From positions 1 through 64,000 of the forward strand of contig LNDS01000028.1 in NCBI GenBank assembly GCA_001464835.1: a stretch of DNA of 64,000 nt. The letters run 5' to 3'. Positions 26,646 through 36,753 of the stretch are shown here, piece after piece (within the stretch, counting starts at the first letter, position 1; the number at the start of each line of letters is the position of its first letter). The notes beneath the pieces were generated by a model. It did not search any database and was not told where the DNA came from. It saw nothing but the letters and a program-made list of their open reading frames with translations. This stretch comes from Rhizobiales bacterium Ga0077525 (lineage in GTDB: Bacteria > Pseudomonadota > Alphaproteobacteria > Rhizobiales > Xanthobacteraceae). The position numbers were made by a program, and so were the translations under genes.

Positions 26646-28034
26646 ATGGCAGATAACGACGTCGATCTCTTCGTCATCGGGGCGGGCTCCGGCGGCGTCC
26701 GCGCGGCGCGCATTGCCTCGAGCTACGGCGCGCGCGTGATGGTGGCGGAGGAATTCCGCGTTGGCGGCACCTGCGTCATCCGCGGCTGCGTGCCGAAGAA
26801 GCTCTTGGTTTACGCTTCGCGCTTCGGTCACGAATTCGAGGACGCCGCCGGCTTCGGCTGGACCGTGCCGGAGCAGCCGACGTTCAACTGGCCAACCTTG
26901 ATCGCCAACAAGGACCGCGAGATCGACCGGCTGGAAGCCGCCTATGTCTCGACGCTGGAGCGCTGGAAGGTGCAGATCGTGCGGGCCCGCGCGGTGATCG
27001 AGGACGAACACACTGTGCGGCTGTCGACCGGCGCGCGCGTTCATGCCGAGACCATATTGATCGCCACCGGCGGCTGGCCGCATATGGGGCCGAAAATTCC
27101 CGGCCTCGAGCATGTGATCTCGTCGAATGAAGCGTTGCATCTGGCCGAATTGCCCAAGCGCATCGTCGTTCAAGGCGGCGGCTATATCGCGGTCGAGTTC
27201 GCCTGCATTTTTGCCGGGCTCGGCAGCAAGGTGACCTTGGTTTATCGCGGCGAGAATATTTTACGCGGCTTCGATGACGACATCCGCGAGCATCTGCGTC
27301 TGGAAATGCAGGCGCGCGGCATTAACGTCTTGTGCGGCCATACCGTCGATGCGGTCGATAAGGCCGGTGACGACTATGCGGTGAAGCTGTCGGATGGCTC
27401 GGTCATTGCCGCCGACAAGGTGATGTTCGCCATCGGCCGGCGGCCGAACGTGATGGGCATCGGTTGCGAAGCGTTGAAGATGGAATGCCATGAGCACGGC
27501 GGCATAGAGGTCGACGAGTATTCGCGCACCTCGGTGCCGAACATCTATGCCGTCGGCGACGTCACCAACCGCGTCAATCTCACGCCGGTGGCGATCCGCG
27601 AAGGCCACGCCTTCGCCGACACCGTCTATGGCGGCAAGCCGACCAAGGTCGATCATGCCAATGTGCCGACCGCGGTGTTCTCCGAGCCGGAACTGGGCGT
27701 TATCGGCCTGACCGAAGCGCAGGCGCGTGACGCCTTCGACACCGTCGATGTCTATAAGACCACGTTCCGGCCGATGAAGGCGACGTTGTCGGGCCGGGCG
27801 GGGCGCGTGTTCATGAAACTGCTGGTCGATGCCGCCTCCGGCAAGGTGGTCGGCTGCCACATTGCCGGTCCGGATGCCGGCGAAATGATCCAGTTGATCG
27901 GCATTGCCGTCAAAATGGGGGCTACCAAGGCCGATTTCGATGCCACCATGGCGGTGCACCCGACCATGGCCGAGGAATTGGTGACGATGCGGGAGAAGGC
28001 GGCGAGCTATACCCGGGCCAAGGCGGCGGAGTAG
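26646..28034 (+). CDS. gor: Glutathione-disulfide reductase
   Basis: This FAD enzyme regenerates GSH from GSSG using NADPH. The 462-residue protein has the FAD-binding GAGSGGVRAARIA, the redox disulfide in GGTCVIRGCVPKK, an NAD(P) motif GGGYIAVEFA, YAVGDVTNR and the C-terminal dimer-interface histidine in AVHPTMAEELVTM. It is cytoplasmic. It fits functionally with the glutathione transferases in the window, though they are not in the same operon. It follows the DUF2059 gene by 31 bases. Confidence 0.95.
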   Translation: MADNDVDLFVIGAGSGGVRAARIASSYGARVMVAEEFRVGGTCVIRGCVPKKLLVYASRFGHEFEDAAGFGWTVPEQPTFNWPTLIANKDREIDRLEAAYVSTLERWKVQIVRARAVIEDEHTVRLSTGARVHAETILIATGGWPHMGPKIPGLEHVISSNEALHLAELPKRIVVQGGGYIAVEFACIFAGLGSKVTLVYRGENILRGFDDDIREHLRLEMQARGINVLCGHTVDAVDKAGDDYAVKLSDGSVIAADKVMFAIGRRPNVMGIGCEALKMECHEHGGIEVDEYSRTSVPNIYAVGDVTNRVNLTPVAIREGHAFADTVYGGKPTKVDHANVPTAVFSEPELGVIGLTEAQARDAFDTVDVYKTTFRPMKATLSGRAGRVFMKLLVDAASGKVVGCHIAGPDAGEMIQLIGIAVKMGATKADFDATMAVHPTMAEELVTMREKAASYTRAKAAE

Positions 28035-28115
28035 GCCTAAACCATCCGGCCCTCGAAAAACTGGCATCCGGCCCAGTTTCATATATAACCCGCCGCAATC
28101 GTTGGAGTATGTGCG

Positions 28116-29498
28116 ATGCCTGAGCGTTGGACGCCGGATAGCTGGCGCAAGAAGCCGATTTTGCAGGTCCCGGAGTACCCGGACCCGCAGGTTCTGGCCG
28201 ACACCGAAAAGCAGCTTGCGACCTTTCCGCCGCTGGTTTTTGCCGGCGAGGCGCGCAACCTGAAGAAGGCGCTCGGCCGCGTGGCGCAAGGCGAGGCGTT
28301 CCTGTTGCAGGGCGGCGATTGCGCCGAGAGCTTTGCCGAGCACGGCGCGAACAACATCCGCGATTTCTTCCGCGTATTTCTGCAAATGGCGATCGTCCTG
28401 ACCTATGCCGGCGCCTCGCCGGTGGTGAAGGTCGGCCGCATTGCCGGTCAGTTCGCCAAGCCGCGTTCCTCGGGCACCGAGAAGAAGGACGGCATCGAGC
28501 TGCCGAGCTATCGCGGCGATATCGTCAACGACATCGCCTTCACCAAGGACGCGCGCACGCCCGATCCGCGCCGCCAGGTCGAAGCCTATCGCCAGTCGGC
28601 GGCGACGTTGAACCTGCTGCGCGCCTTCGCCAAGGGCGGCTACGCCAGCGTCGAGAACGTGCATCAGTGGATGCTGCAGTCGGTCAGCGACAGTCCGCAA
28701 TCGAAGGCCTATGCCGATCTCGCCGATCGGGTTTCCGGCGCGCTCGATTTCATGCGCGCCTGCGGCCTGACCTTCGCGGTCGACTCGACGCTCGGCACCA
28801 CCGATTTCTACACCAGCCACGAAGCGCTGCTGCTCGGCTACGAGCAGGCCTTCACCCGCATCGATTCGACGACCGGCGACTGGTACGCCACCTCCGGCCA
28901 CATGATCTGGATCGGCGACCGCACCCGTCAGCCCGATCACGCCCATGTCGAATGGGCGCGCGGCATCAAGAATCCGGTCGGCCTGAAATGCGGCCCGTCG
29001 CTCAAGGCCGACGATCTGCTGCGGCTGGTCGATATCCTCAATCCGGACAACGAGCCGGGCCGTCTTACCTTGATCGGCCGCTTCGGCGCCGACAAGGTTG
29101 GCGATCATCTGCCCGCGTTGGTGCGCGCCCTGAAGCGCGAGGGCAGGGTGGTGCTGTGGTCGTGCGATCCGATGCACGGCAACACCATCACGTCTGCATC
29201 GGGCTACAAGACGCGGCCGTTCGACCTGATCCTCAAGGAAGTGCGTTCGTTCTTCGACGTGCACGCGGCCGAAGGCACGCATGCCGGCGGCGTACATCTG
29301 GAAATGACCGGGCAGAACGTCACCGAATGCACCGGCGGCGCGCGCGCGATTTCCGATGCCGATCTCAATGACCGCTATCACACGGTCTGCGATCCACGGC
29401 TAAACGCCGAACAGGCCATCGACATGGCGTTCCTTCTGGCCGACCTGCTCAAGAAGGAGCGTTCGGCCAAGCCGATCCAGGCTGTGGCCGGGCTTTAA
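28116..29498 (+). CDS. aroG: 3-deoxy-7-phosphoheptulonate synthase, class II
   Basis: This enzyme condenses phosphoenolpyruvate and erythrose 4-phosphate, the entry step of the shikimate pathway. The 460-residue protein is the plant-like class II type, with WTPDSWR at the start, the metal-binding Cys in [35 protein letters not shown] and [10 protein letters not shown]. The class II form is the common one in alphaproteobacteria. Its own leader of about 80 bases after gor suggests a separate promoter. Confidence 0.95.
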   Translation: MPERWTPDSWRKKPILQVPEYPDPQVLADTEKQLATFPPLVFAGEARNLKKALGRVAQGEAFLLQGGDCAESFAEHGANNIRDFFRVFLQMAIVLTYAGASPVVKVGRIAGQFAKPRSSGTEKKDGIELPSYRGDIVNDIAFTKDARTPDPRRQVEAYRQSAATLNLLRAFAKGGYASVENVHQWMLQSVSDSPQSKAYADLADRVSGALDFMRACGLTFAVDSTLGTTDFYTSHEALLLGYEQAFTRIDSTTGDWYATSGHMIWIGDRTRQPDHAHVEWARGIKNPVGLKCGPSLKADDLLRLVDILNPDNEPGRLTLIGRFGADKVGDHLPALVRALKREGRVVLWSCDPMHGNTITSASGYKTRPFDLILKEVRSFFDVHAAEGTHAGGVHLEMTGQNVTECTGGARAISDADLNDRYHTVCDPRLNAEQAIDMAFLLADLLKKERSAKPIQAVAGL

Positions 29499-29585
29499 AC
29501 GGGCGGGGTAGCAATACTGCGGAGCAAATGAGCCCCGCAGTTTTGCCCATTGCCGAGCCTGAGCGCGAGGCGATAGAAAACCGTC

Positions 29586-31328
29586 ATGACCAACCGCCCC
29601 GCCGACAGACTGGCGATCTGCTGCGCGCAGCTTAACGCGACGGTCGGCGACATCGCCGGCAACGCCGCCAAGGTGCGCCGCGCCCGCGAGGAAGCCGCCG
29701 TCCAGGGCGCCGATCTCGTCGTGTTTCCCGAACTGTTCATCGCCGGTTATCCGCCGGAAGACCTCGTCTTAAAGCCGGCCTTCCAGGCCGCCTGCCGCGC
29801 CGAAATCGAAAATCTGGCGCGCGAGACGGCCTCCGGCGGCCCGGCGCTGCTGGTCGGCACGCCCTGGGTCGATGCCGGCAAGCTCTACAACGCGGTGGCG
29901 CTGCTCGACGGCGGCAGGATCGCCGCATTGCGCTTCAAGGTCGATCTGCCGAATTACGGCGTGTTCGACGAAAAGCGCGTCTTCGCCGCCGGGCCTATGC
30001 CGGGGCCCGTGAACTTCCGCGGCGTGCGGCTTGGCGTGCCGATCTGCGAGGACATCTGGGGCGAAGAGATCGTCGAGTGCCTGGCCGAGACCGGCGCGGA
30101 AATGTTGGTGGTGCCGAACGGCTCACCTTATTGGCGACAGAAGGGTGACGTGCGGCTCAACATCGCGGTGGCGCGCGTCACCGAGCAGGGCCTGCCGACC
30201 ATCTACGTCAATCAGGTCGGCGGCCAGGATGAGTTGATCTTCGACGGCGTCTCATTTGGCCTGCATGCCGATTGCTCGCTGGCGTTCCAGCTTTGCGCGT
30301 TTGAGGAGAGCATCGTCACCACGCAATGGGTGCGGCGCGGCGGCACCTGGGTCTGCGACAACGGACCGGTGGTCGCGGGCATCGAGGCCGAGCGCGCCGA
30401 TTACGCCGCCTGTGTGCTGGGCCTGCGCGACTACGTCAACAAGAACGGTTTTCCCGGCGTCGTCATCGGCCTGTCCGGCGGCATCGATTCCGCTTTGGTC
30501 GCCGCGATGGCGGTCGATGCTTTGGGCGCTGACCGCGTCCGCTGCATCATGATGCCGTATAAATACACCGCGCAGGAATCGCTCGACGATGCGGCCTTGT
30601 GCGCCAAGGCGCTCGGCGTCGCCTACGAGATCATCCCGATCGCGTCCGCGGTCGAAGGCCTGGAACAGGCGCTGGCTCCGGCCTTCGCGGGCAAGGCGCG
30701 CGACGTCACCGAAGAGAACCTTCAATCGCGCGCGCGCGGCACCATCCTGATGGCGATCTCCAACAAGTTCAACTTGATGGTCGTCACCACCGGCAACAAG
30801 TCGGAAATGTCGGTCGGCTACGCCACGCTTTATGGCGACATGAACGGCGGCTTCAATCCGATCAAGGATCTCTACAAGCTCGAAGTGTTCCGCCTGTCGC
30901 GCCTACGCAACATGTGGAAGCCGAACGATGCGCTCGGGCCGGATGGCATTGTCATTCCGGACAACATCATCACCCGGCCGCCGACCGCCGAACTGCGCGA
31001 GAACCAGAAGGACGAGGACTCGCTGCCGCCGTACACCATTCTCGATCCGATCCTCGAGCGGCTGGTCGAACGCGAGGAACCGATCTCGGTGATCGTTGAC
31101 GCCGGTTTCGACCGCGACGTTGTGGTGCGCATCGAGCGGCTGCTCAACATCGCCGAATACAAAAGGCGGCAGGCGGCGCCGGGCGTGAAAGTCACATTGA
31201 AGAATTTCGGCCGCGACCGGCGTTATCCGATCACCAACCGCTTCCGCGATCCGGGCACGCCGCTGCCGCCGCCCGACACGTCGCCGGTGACCGGGCAATC
31301 GGTGAAGACGGAAGCGTTCGACTTCTAG
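29586..31328 (+). CDS. nadE: Glutamine-dependent NAD+ synthetase
   Basis: This 580-residue two-domain enzyme makes NAD+ from nicotinic acid adenine dinucleotide. The N-terminal nitrilase-type glutaminase domain (about 1-260) has the Glu-Lys-Cys triad in FPELFIAGYPPEDL, RFKVDLPNYGVFDEKR and GVPICEDIWG. The C-terminal synthetase has the PP-loop SGGIDSALVAAMAVDALG and TTGNKSEMSVGYATLYGDM. The stop is 4 bases from the stop of the convergent DUF2865 gene. Confidence 0.96.
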   Translation: MTNRPADRLAICCAQLNATVGDIAGNAAKVRRAREEAAVQGADLVVFPELFIAGYPPEDLVLKPAFQAACRAEIENLARETASGGPALLVGTPWVDAGKLYNAVALLDGGRIAALRFKVDLPNYGVFDEKRVFAAGPMPGPVNFRGVRLGVPICEDIWGEEIVECLAETGAEMLVVPNGSPYWRQKGDVRLNIAVARVTEQGLPTIYVNQVGGQDELIFDGVSFGLHADCSLAFQLCAFEESIVTTQWVRRGGTWVCDNGPVVAGIEAERADYAACVLGLRDYVNKNGFPGVVIGLSGGIDSALVAAMAVDALGADRVRCIMMPYKYTAQESLDDAALCAKALGVAYEIIPIASAVEGLEQALAPAFAGKARDVTEENLQSRARGTILMAISNKFNLMVVTTGNKSEMSVGYATLYGDMNGGFNPIKDLYKLEVFRLSRLRNMWKPNDALGPDGIVIPDNIITRPPTAELRENQKDEDSLPPYTILDPILERLVEREEPISVIVDAGFDRDVVVRIERLLNIAEYKRRQAAPGVKVTLKNFGRDRRYPITNRFRDPGTPLPPPDTSPVTGQSVKTEAFDF

Positions 31329-31331
31329 AAA

Positions 31332-32411
31332 TCACCGCGCCGGCAGGAAGGTCGGGCCGACCGTGCGCACTTCGCGCTTGGTGTCGGAATCCGAAGCCGG
31401 CGCCGCGGGTTGCGCTTGCGCTCCAGGCTGCGCTGGGGCGTTTGCAGGTGTCCGCGTATCGCGGCGGATCGGCTTGCCGTCCGGCCCGGTGCGCGGCTGC
31501 GACAATTGCTTGGCGTTTTGCTCGGTCACCACGACATCGCCCGGCGCGATGGTGTCGTCGCCGCCCATCGTCTTGAGCGCGGCGGCCCAGCTTTCGCCCG
31601 GTCTGCGGCAGCCACAGGTGGGCGTCAGCGCTTTTCGGTAGCTGAAGGCGTTCGGCAGCGACGTGTAAGGCTGGCCGCTGAGCGACACCGCCTGCGCCAC
31701 TTCCTCGCCGGGATTGTGATAAGTGTAGAGTGACACTTCAGCCGCCGGGCACATGCGCTGGCAGGCCTGCTCGTCGTCGCGGAAACGCTCCGGCGTCGTC
31801 GCGTATGAAATCGGGAAGTAATAGCCGTCGCATGAGCGCACGCAGATGGTGCGGAACGTGCTGCCCATCGGGCCGTTCGGCGTCGAGAACAGGCCGCCGC
31901 TATTGTTGCCGCCGGGGCCAAACAGGCGGTCGAAGAAACCGCCTTGCTGGCCTTGCAGCGCGGCCGAGCGGTATTGCGCGCCGCAATTGTTTTCGCCGAG
32001 CGAGATCAGCAACGAGGTGCGCTGCGCCGCACGTTCGGCGGTGCCGCCGTTGAGCTGTTCGAACTCGACCTGCATGCGCTCGAGCGTGTTGCGTTGCTGG
32101 CCGATCTGCCGGTTGATGCCGCTGCATTGCGGCGGCGGCTGGCTGAAGATCGAGAAGAAGCCGGAGCTTTCGCAATTGCTGCGGCGGCCCTGATCGACCA
32201 GCCGGTCGACCTCGTTCTGCTGGCGGTTGAGCGCCTCCTCGGCGCGCCTGAGGCGCTCGGCGCGCGCCGGGTCGCCATTGCCGCGGTCGAGCGAGGTCAA
32301 TTGCGCCTCGAGCCGCTGGCAGGTCGGGCTGCCGGCCTGCGCCCATGCCGCGCTCGAGGCGGCGAGGCTGACGGCTGTGGCAATCAGCAGTGTGGAAGCG
32401 AAGCGTTGCAT
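31332..32411 (-). CDS. DUF2865 exported protein
   Basis: The 359-residue exported protein has a Sec signal (STLLIATAVSLAASSAAWAQA) and an N-terminal coiled-coil region rich in Gln, Arg and Glu (about 30-140). The DUF2865 core includes TICVRSCDGYYFPISYATTPERF and CQRMCPAAEVSLYTY, with paired cysteines probably in disulfides, then CGCRRPGESW. The tail is Pro/Ala-rich. The family is typical of Hyphomicrobiales and has no assigned function. It is followed on the same strand upstream by the EamA gene, 9 bases away. Confidence 0.88.
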   Translation of the reverse strand: MQRFASTLLIATAVSLAASSAAWAQAGSPTCQRLEAQLTSLDRGNGDPARAERLRRAEEALNRQQNEVDRLVDQGRRSNCESSGFFSIFSQPPPQCSGINRQIGQQRNTLERMQVEFEQLNGGTAERAAQRTSLLISLGENNCGAQYRSAALQGQQGGFFDRLFGPGGNNSGGLFSTPNGPMGSTFRTICVRSCDGYYFPISYATTPERFRDDEQACQRMCPAAEVSLYTYHNPGEEVAQAVSLSGQPYTSLPNAFSYRKALTPTCGCRRPGESWAAALKTMGGDDTIAPGDVVVTEQNAKQLSQPRTGPDGKPIRRDTRTPANAPAQPGAQAQPAAPASDSDTKREVRTVGPTFLPAR

Positions 32412-32420
32412 AGCGTCACT

Positions 32421-33323
32421 CTAGTCCGGAAACGACGGTTTTGCGAGACTGCCCCGCGCCCGCGCATGCTCCGAACGCAGGTTCCAGAGCACGCCGCCGA
32501 TGATGATCAGGGCACCGATCAGCACGAAAATATCGAGGCGTTCGCCGTAAAACGCCCAGCCGACCACCGCGATCAGCGGGATGCGCATGAAATCCAGTGG
32601 CACGACCAGAGTGGCATCGCCCGCCCGGAAGGCATTACTAAGGCAGTAATGCGACGTCAGGCCGCTGATGCCGACGGCCAGCGCCGGCACGACGTCGGCC
32701 CAGTGCATGTTGAGGAAATTGCCCGGATTGCTGCCGAGCAGCGACAGCGGAAACTGGATCACCCCCATCCAGAAGATGATGGCGAAGGTGGTTTCGGTCG
32801 TCGTCAGTTTCTTGGTGGCGATCATGACGACGGCGTAGCCGAAGGCCGCGCCCAGAACGAGCATCGCCGCGGGATTGAAGTCGGCGATGCCGGGCCGCAG
32901 GATGACGAGGACGCCGATCAGGCCGAAGACGACGACGCCGATGCGGCTCGGCGTCAATTTCTCGCCGAGCAGCCAGATCGCGAGCAATGCGGTCCATGCC
33001 GGCATGGTGAATTCGAGCGCGAACACCATGGCGAGCGGCAACATGGTGAGGCTGACCGCCCAGGCGAATTGCGCGATGTAGTGCACGACGTTGCGGAACG
33101 CATGCAGCGCCATGCGGTTCGGCCGCGTCAGCACCCGCAACTCCGGGCGTATGGCCAGCAGCACAGCCAGCACCAGTAGCGCCACGCCGCTGCGAATGGC
33201 GAGAATTTCAAAAATGCTCAGGCCGCCGCGCGACAATTCGCGGATCGACACCGCCATCATCGAAAACGACAACAGGGCGCCGAGCATCCAGAGGATGACG
33301 CGGGCAAGACTGGACAATTTCAC
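32421..33323 (-). CDS. EamA/DMT-family transporter
   Basis: The 300-residue inner-membrane protein has ten predicted helices as two EamA repeats (about 8-140 and 155-285). The second repeat carries the familiar GEKLTPSRIGVVVFGLIGVLVILRPG junction between halves. It exports or imports a small metabolite; the substrate is unknown. It may share an mRNA with the DUF2865 gene 9 bases downstream. Confidence 0.9.
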   Translation of the reverse strand: MKLSSLARVILWMLGALLSFSMMAVSIRELSRGGLSIFEILAIRSGVALLVLAVLLAIRPELRVLTRPNRMALHAFRNVVHYIAQFAWAVSLTMLPLAMVFALEFTMPAWTALLAIWLLGEKLTPSRIGVVVFGLIGVLVILRPGIADFNPAAMLVLGAAFGYAVVMIATKKLTTTETTFAIIFWMGVIQFPLSLLGSNPGNFLNMHWADVVPALAVGISGLTSHYCLSNAFRAGDATLVVPLDFMRIPLIAVVGWAFYGERLDIFVLIGALIIIGGVLWNLRSEHARARGSLAKPSFPD

Positions 33324-33392
33324 GGGGCCATCGCTATTCGTTGAAGGGGCGGTGCATCCGGGCGCCCGGTCTAACAGGCGCGCAACGCCCCG

Positions 33393-34028
33393 TCACTCGG
33401 CATCGGGCTGGTTTTCCGGCCGCGCTTTGTCGAAGGCCGGCAGCTTCAAACACGCGGCTTCGACGGCGACGATTTTCGGGAAATTGTCCAGCGGAACTTT
33501 CAGCCTGCGCGCATTGTAGACCTGCGGAACCAGGCAGATATCAGCGAGCGTGACATGCGCGCCGCAAGCGTAAGGCGCTGGCGTGATCATCGCCTCCAGC
33601 GCGGTGAAGCCCTCGATTACCCAGTGATGATACCAGGCGTCGATCTCCGGTTGCTCGTGCTTGAGCGTGCGCTTGAGATATTGCAGCGCAACGAGATTGT
33701 TGAGCGGATGAATGTCGCAGGCGATGAGTTGCGACACGGCGCGCACCTTGGCGCGTTCCAGCGCATCGGCCGGCAGCAGCGGGGGCTCCGGATTGATCTC
33801 GTCAAGATATTCGATAATGGCGAGCGATTGGGTCAGTACTTCGCCGCTCGACAGCTTGAGCGCCGGCACCCGCATTTGCGGATTGACCATTTTGAATTCG
33901 GGCGAGCGCTGGCGGCCGCCATCCTTGGTGAGATGAATCGACGTCATCTCATAGGGCAGGCCCTTGTAGTTGAGCGCGATGCGGACGCGGTAAGCGGCGG
34001 ACGAGCGGAAATAGGAGAAAAGCTTCAT
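33393..34028 (-). CDS. maiA: Maleylacetoacetate isomerase (zeta-class GST)
   Basis: This enzyme isomerises 4-maleylacetoacetate to fumarylacetoacetate with glutathione as cofactor, after homogentisate dioxygenase in tyrosine degradation. The 211-residue protein has the zeta-class signature FSYFRSSAAYRVRIALNYKGL (the SSxxR motif) and VPALKLSSGEVLTQSLAIIEYL. The C-terminal helical domain has VTLADICLVPQVYNA. It lies beside the MarR regulator and the divergent hmgA operon, which supports the assignment. Confidence 0.93.
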   Translation of the reverse strand: MKLFSYFRSSAAYRVRIALNYKGLPYEMTSIHLTKDGGRQRSPEFKMVNPQMRVPALKLSSGEVLTQSLAIIEYLDEINPEPPLLPADALERAKVRAVSQLIACDIHPLNNLVALQYLKRTLKHEQPEIDAWYHHWVIEGFTALEAMITPAPYACGAHVTLADICLVPQVYNARRLKVPLDNFPKIVAVEAACLKLPAFDKARPENQPDAE

Positions 34029-34047
34029 GGATTAAGACCCCGGGGCG

Positions 34048-34120
34048 TGCGCATGATCCCGAAAAGCATGTCCTCGACCTGATCGGGGATGGGAACGGTT
34101 TTCAGTAAAGATCATGCGCA
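34048..34120. repeat. Rhizobial palindromic intergenic repeat (GCATGATC family)
   Basis: TGCGCATGATC (34048-34058) and GATCATGCGCA (34110-34120) are perfect 11-base inverted arms around CCGAAAAGC...GGGAACGGTTTTC. This matches from memory a repeat very common between genes of Bradyrhizobium-like bacteria. It lies between maiA and the MarR gene. Confidence 0.75.
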
Positions 34121-34137
34121 ATTGAGCAAAGCGCAAA

Positions 34138-34656
34138 CTATCCGGGATTGCCGCCTTTGGCGATATCGGCGGCGATCTTTGCCGACCGCTCGGTCAGCTT
34201 GCTGAGCGCGCGGTCAAGCGCGGCGCGTTCGGCCGGCTCCATGGTTTCCATCAACTGCCGGGCGAATTCCAGCGCGCCGGGCGCCAGGTCGTTGTAGATG
34301 TCGCGGCCCGCCGGGGTGAGCGACAGGAAGGCCTCGCGCAGGTCGTCGCAATTGACCCGGCGCGCCACCAGTTTGCGGCGTTCCAGCATCGCCACCGCGC
34401 GCGATACCTTGGTCTTGTGCATCTGGCTGTGAATGCCGATCGCCTTGGCGGTCATCAGGCCGAATTCGCCGAGCGTGACCAGGATGCGCCATTCCGGCAC
34501 GCCGATCCTGTGTCTGGCGGAATAGATCGCCGACAGGGCCGTCGAGACGCTGTTGGCGCACACATTGAGCCGGTAGGGCAGAAACTGGTCGAGCTTGAGC
34601 GCCGCGTCGGCAGGGCCCGGTTGGGCAGGCATTGCTGGGGCGGTCTGATCGGTCAT
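34138..34656 (-). CDS. MarR-family transcriptional regulator
   Basis: The 172-residue winged-helix regulator has YRLNVCANSVSTALSAIY, then VPEWRILVTLGEFGLMTAKAIGIHSQMHKTKVSRAVAMLERRKLVAR (helices 2-4 with the recognition helix) and the wing NCDDLREAFLSLTPAGR. It is divergent from hmgA, so it probably represses the homogentisate operon until an aromatic intermediate binds. ATG 34656 gives the family-typical length; ATG 34716 would add 20 residues that fall in the control region. Confidence 0.9.
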   Translation of the reverse strand: MTDQTAPAMPAQPGPADAALKLDQFLPYRLNVCANSVSTALSAIYSARHRIGVPEWRILVTLGEFGLMTAKAIGIHSQMHKTKVSRAVAMLERRKLVARRVNCDDLREAFLSLTPAGRDIYNDLAPGALEFARQLMETMEPAERAALDRALSKLTERSAKIAADIAKGGNPG

Positions 34657-34740
34657 CGCTTGTTGCCGCATGGTCCCCCGAGGCCGGCAAGCCGGGTCGT
34701 TGGGCCGCCTGAGCACGTCGGGCGACTTTGGCCGAAACTG

Positions 34741-34836
34741 AGTTTATGTGCAACTAGTCTGGAAGCCTTCTAAGCTAGAGCCTTCATTATCGCGATGGGG
34801 CGGCCTAGATTGACAGTTGGTTGCAAGAGAAACTAA
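34741..34836. promoter_or_regulatory. Paired operator-like sites in the marR-hmgA control region
   Basis: AGTTTATGTGCAACTAG (34741-34757) and, in the opposite orientation, TTGCAAGAGAAACTAA (34821-34836) share the half-site pattern AGTTT...TGCAAC. One lies about 85 bases before the MarR start, the other 35 bases before hmgA. Two related sites flanking a divergent promoter fit a MarR dimer that controls both directions. The spacers differ by one base, so this is a proposal. Confidence 0.5.
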
Positions 34837-34870
34837 TTTCCGGCAAGGGCTAAATGGAGAGGGTAGCGCG

Positions 34871-36175
34871 ATGTCGTACATGTCGGGTTTCGGCAACAGC
34901 TTCGAGACCGAGGCGCTGCCCGGCGCGTTGCCGGTCGGGCGCAACTCGCCGCAGAAGGTCAATTACGGACTCTATGCCGAACAACTGTCCGGCTCGGCTT
35001 TCACCGCGCCGCAGGCCTCCAACGAACGCTCCTGGCTGTACCGCATCCACGCCACGGTGCGGCACATGACCCGCTTCGAGCGGGTCGATCAAGGTAACAT
35101 CCGCACCGCGCCGGTGCGCGAGGACGGCAATGTCCCGATCGGGCCGATGCGTTGGTCGCCGGTGCCGATACCGTCGGGCGAACTGACCTTTATCACGGGG
35201 CTCAACACCGTCACCACGGCGGGCGACGCCGAGACGCTTAGCGGCATGGCCAGCCACTTGCTGTTCGTCACCGCGTCGATGACGCGCGAGCACCTCTCCA
35301 ACGCCGACGGCGAGTTTCTCGTGGTCGCGCAGGAGGGCAAACTGCGCTTCCGCACCGAATTCGGCGTCATCGACATCGAGCCGGGCGAAATCTGCGTCAT
35401 CCCGCGCGGCGTCATCTTCCGTGTCGAGCTGATCGACGGACCGGCGCGCGCCTATGTCTGCGAGAATTACGGCGGTGGCTTCACGCTGCCGGATCGCGGC
35501 CCGATCGGCGCCAATTGCCTCGCCAATCCGCGTGACTTCCTCGCGCCGATGGCGGCTTACGAGGACGTCGAAGGGCCGCACACTTTGTTCGTGAAGTGGG
35601 GCGGTGAGCTACACAGGACTGAGATTTCGCAATCGCCGCTCGATGTCGTCGCCTGGCACGGCAATTATTATCCGTACAAATACGATTTGCGGCGCTATTC
35701 ACCGGTCGGCGCGATCTCGTTCGATCATCCCGATCCGTCGATCTTCACCGTCCTGACCGCGCCGTCGGAATCGCCCGGCACCGCCAATATCGATTTCGTG
35801 ATCTTCCCGGAGCGCTGGCTGGTCGGCGAGAACACGTTCCGTCCGCCCTGGTATCACCGCAACATCATGTCCGAGTTCATGGGGCTGGTGTACGGCGTCT
35901 ATGACGCCAAGCCGGAGGGTTTCGTGCCGGGCGGCTTCAGCCTGCACAACCAGATGCTGCCGCATGGGCCGGATGCCGATGCCTTCGAGCACGCCAGCAA
36001 TGTCGAATTGAAGCCGGTCAAGTTGACCAATACTTTGGCGTTCATGTTCGAGACCCGGTTCCGCCAGCGCGTCACGGCCTATGCCGCCGCGCTGCCGTCG
36101 CGCCAGGATCGGTACATCGATTGCTGGAGCGGCTTGAAAAAGCATTTCGATCCGAACCGGCGTGAGCCGCGATGA
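34871..36175 (+). CDS. hmgA: Homogentisate 1,2-dioxygenase
   Basis: This Fe(II) enzyme opens the ring of homogentisate to maleylacetoacetate in tyrosine and phenylalanine degradation. The 434-residue protein starts [21 protein letters not shown], the conserved family N-terminus. It carries the metal-site region [15 protein letters not shown] (His and Glu ligands) and [16 protein letters not shown]. The start at 34871 is preferred over 34817, which lies in the operator. It leads a string of overlapping genes: its stop overlaps the next start as ATGA. Confidence 0.96.
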   Translation: MSYMSGFGNSFETEALPGALPVGRNSPQKVNYGLYAEQLSGSAFTAPQASNERSWLYRIHATVRHMTRFERVDQGNIRTAPVREDGNVPIGPMRWSPVPIPSGELTFITGLNTVTTAGDAETLSGMASHLLFVTASMTREHLSNADGEFLVVAQEGKLRFRTEFGVIDIEPGEICVIPRGVIFRVELIDGPARAYVCENYGGGFTLPDRGPIGANCLANPRDFLAPMAAYEDVEGPHTLFVKWGGELHRTEISQSPLDVVAWHGNYYPYKYDLRRYSPVGAISFDHPDPSIFTVLTAPSESPGTANIDFVIFPERWLVGENTFRPPWYHRNIMSEFMGLVYGVYDAKPEGFVPGGFSLHNQMLPHGPDADAFEHASNVELKPVKLTNTLAFMFETRFRQRVTAYAAALPSRQDRYIDCWSGLKKHFDPNRREPR

Positions 36176-36753
36176 GCGAAGGTTCGTTGCCGCTTCGCGT
36201 CAGTTTCTCTGGCGCATCGAAAGGCGAATGGCGCGTGAAGCAAATATCCGCTTTGCGGGGCGATGCCCTTGCAGCGCAGAATTTCGTTGCGGTCGCTGAG
36301 GGAAGGGCAACGCCGCCCCAAGGCGCGGCGTGGACCTTAAGCGGCTACACCAGCAATCTGCGCTACACGACAGCGCAGGAAAGAGACGGCCTGGCCGCCA
36401 TTCAGGCGCCGCTCGGCCGAACGAACGCGCGCAACGCGGCGCTCATTCCGATTCGCAAAAGTGCGGCATGGTGGAATCTGGCGCAGGACGAGCGGCGGGA
36501 AATCTTCGAGGATAGCTCGCGCCATATCGCCATCGGTCTTGAGTATCTGCCGGCCGTGGCGCGCCGGCTGCACCATTGCCGCGATGTCGGCGAGCCGTTC
36601 GACTTTCTTACCTGGTTCGAGTTCGCGCCGGGAGCGGAAGCCGCATTCGACGCGATGGTGGCGCGGCTGCGGGCCACGGAAGAATGGCGCTATGTCGATC
36701 GCGAAGTGGATATCCGCCTCGTGCGTTCGCAGGACGTGGAAGACGGCCAATGA
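36172..36753 (+). CDS. Chlorite dismutase-family protein
   Basis: The 193-residue protein shows features of the chlorite dismutase/HemQ superfamily: [44 protein letters not shown] with a candidate proximal haem His at 134 or 135, [13 protein letters not shown] and a closing [15 protein letters not shown]. Short members of this family bind haem, but their reactions are mostly unknown. It overlaps hmgA upstream and the fumarylacetoacetase-family gene downstream by ATGA on each side. It is therefore tightly coupled to homogentisate breakdown, perhaps dealing with a by-product of the oxygenase. Confidence 0.82.
   Translation: MSEGSLPLRVSFSGASKGEWRVKQISALRGDALAAQNFVAVAEGRATPPQGAAWTLSGYTSNLRYTTAQERDGLAAIQAPLGRTNARNAALIPIRKSAAWWNLAQDERREIFEDSSRHIAIGLEYLPAVARRLHHCRDVGEPFDFLTWFEFAPGAEAAFDAMVARLRATEEWRYVDREVDIRLVRSQDVEDGQ

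Noticed and set aside
27261..29381. A 706-codon open frame on the minus strand
   Set aside because: It lies antisense to gor and the class II DAHP synthase, both with clear family motifs. The frame is Arg/Gly/Asp-rich, typical of the complement of high-GC3 genes.
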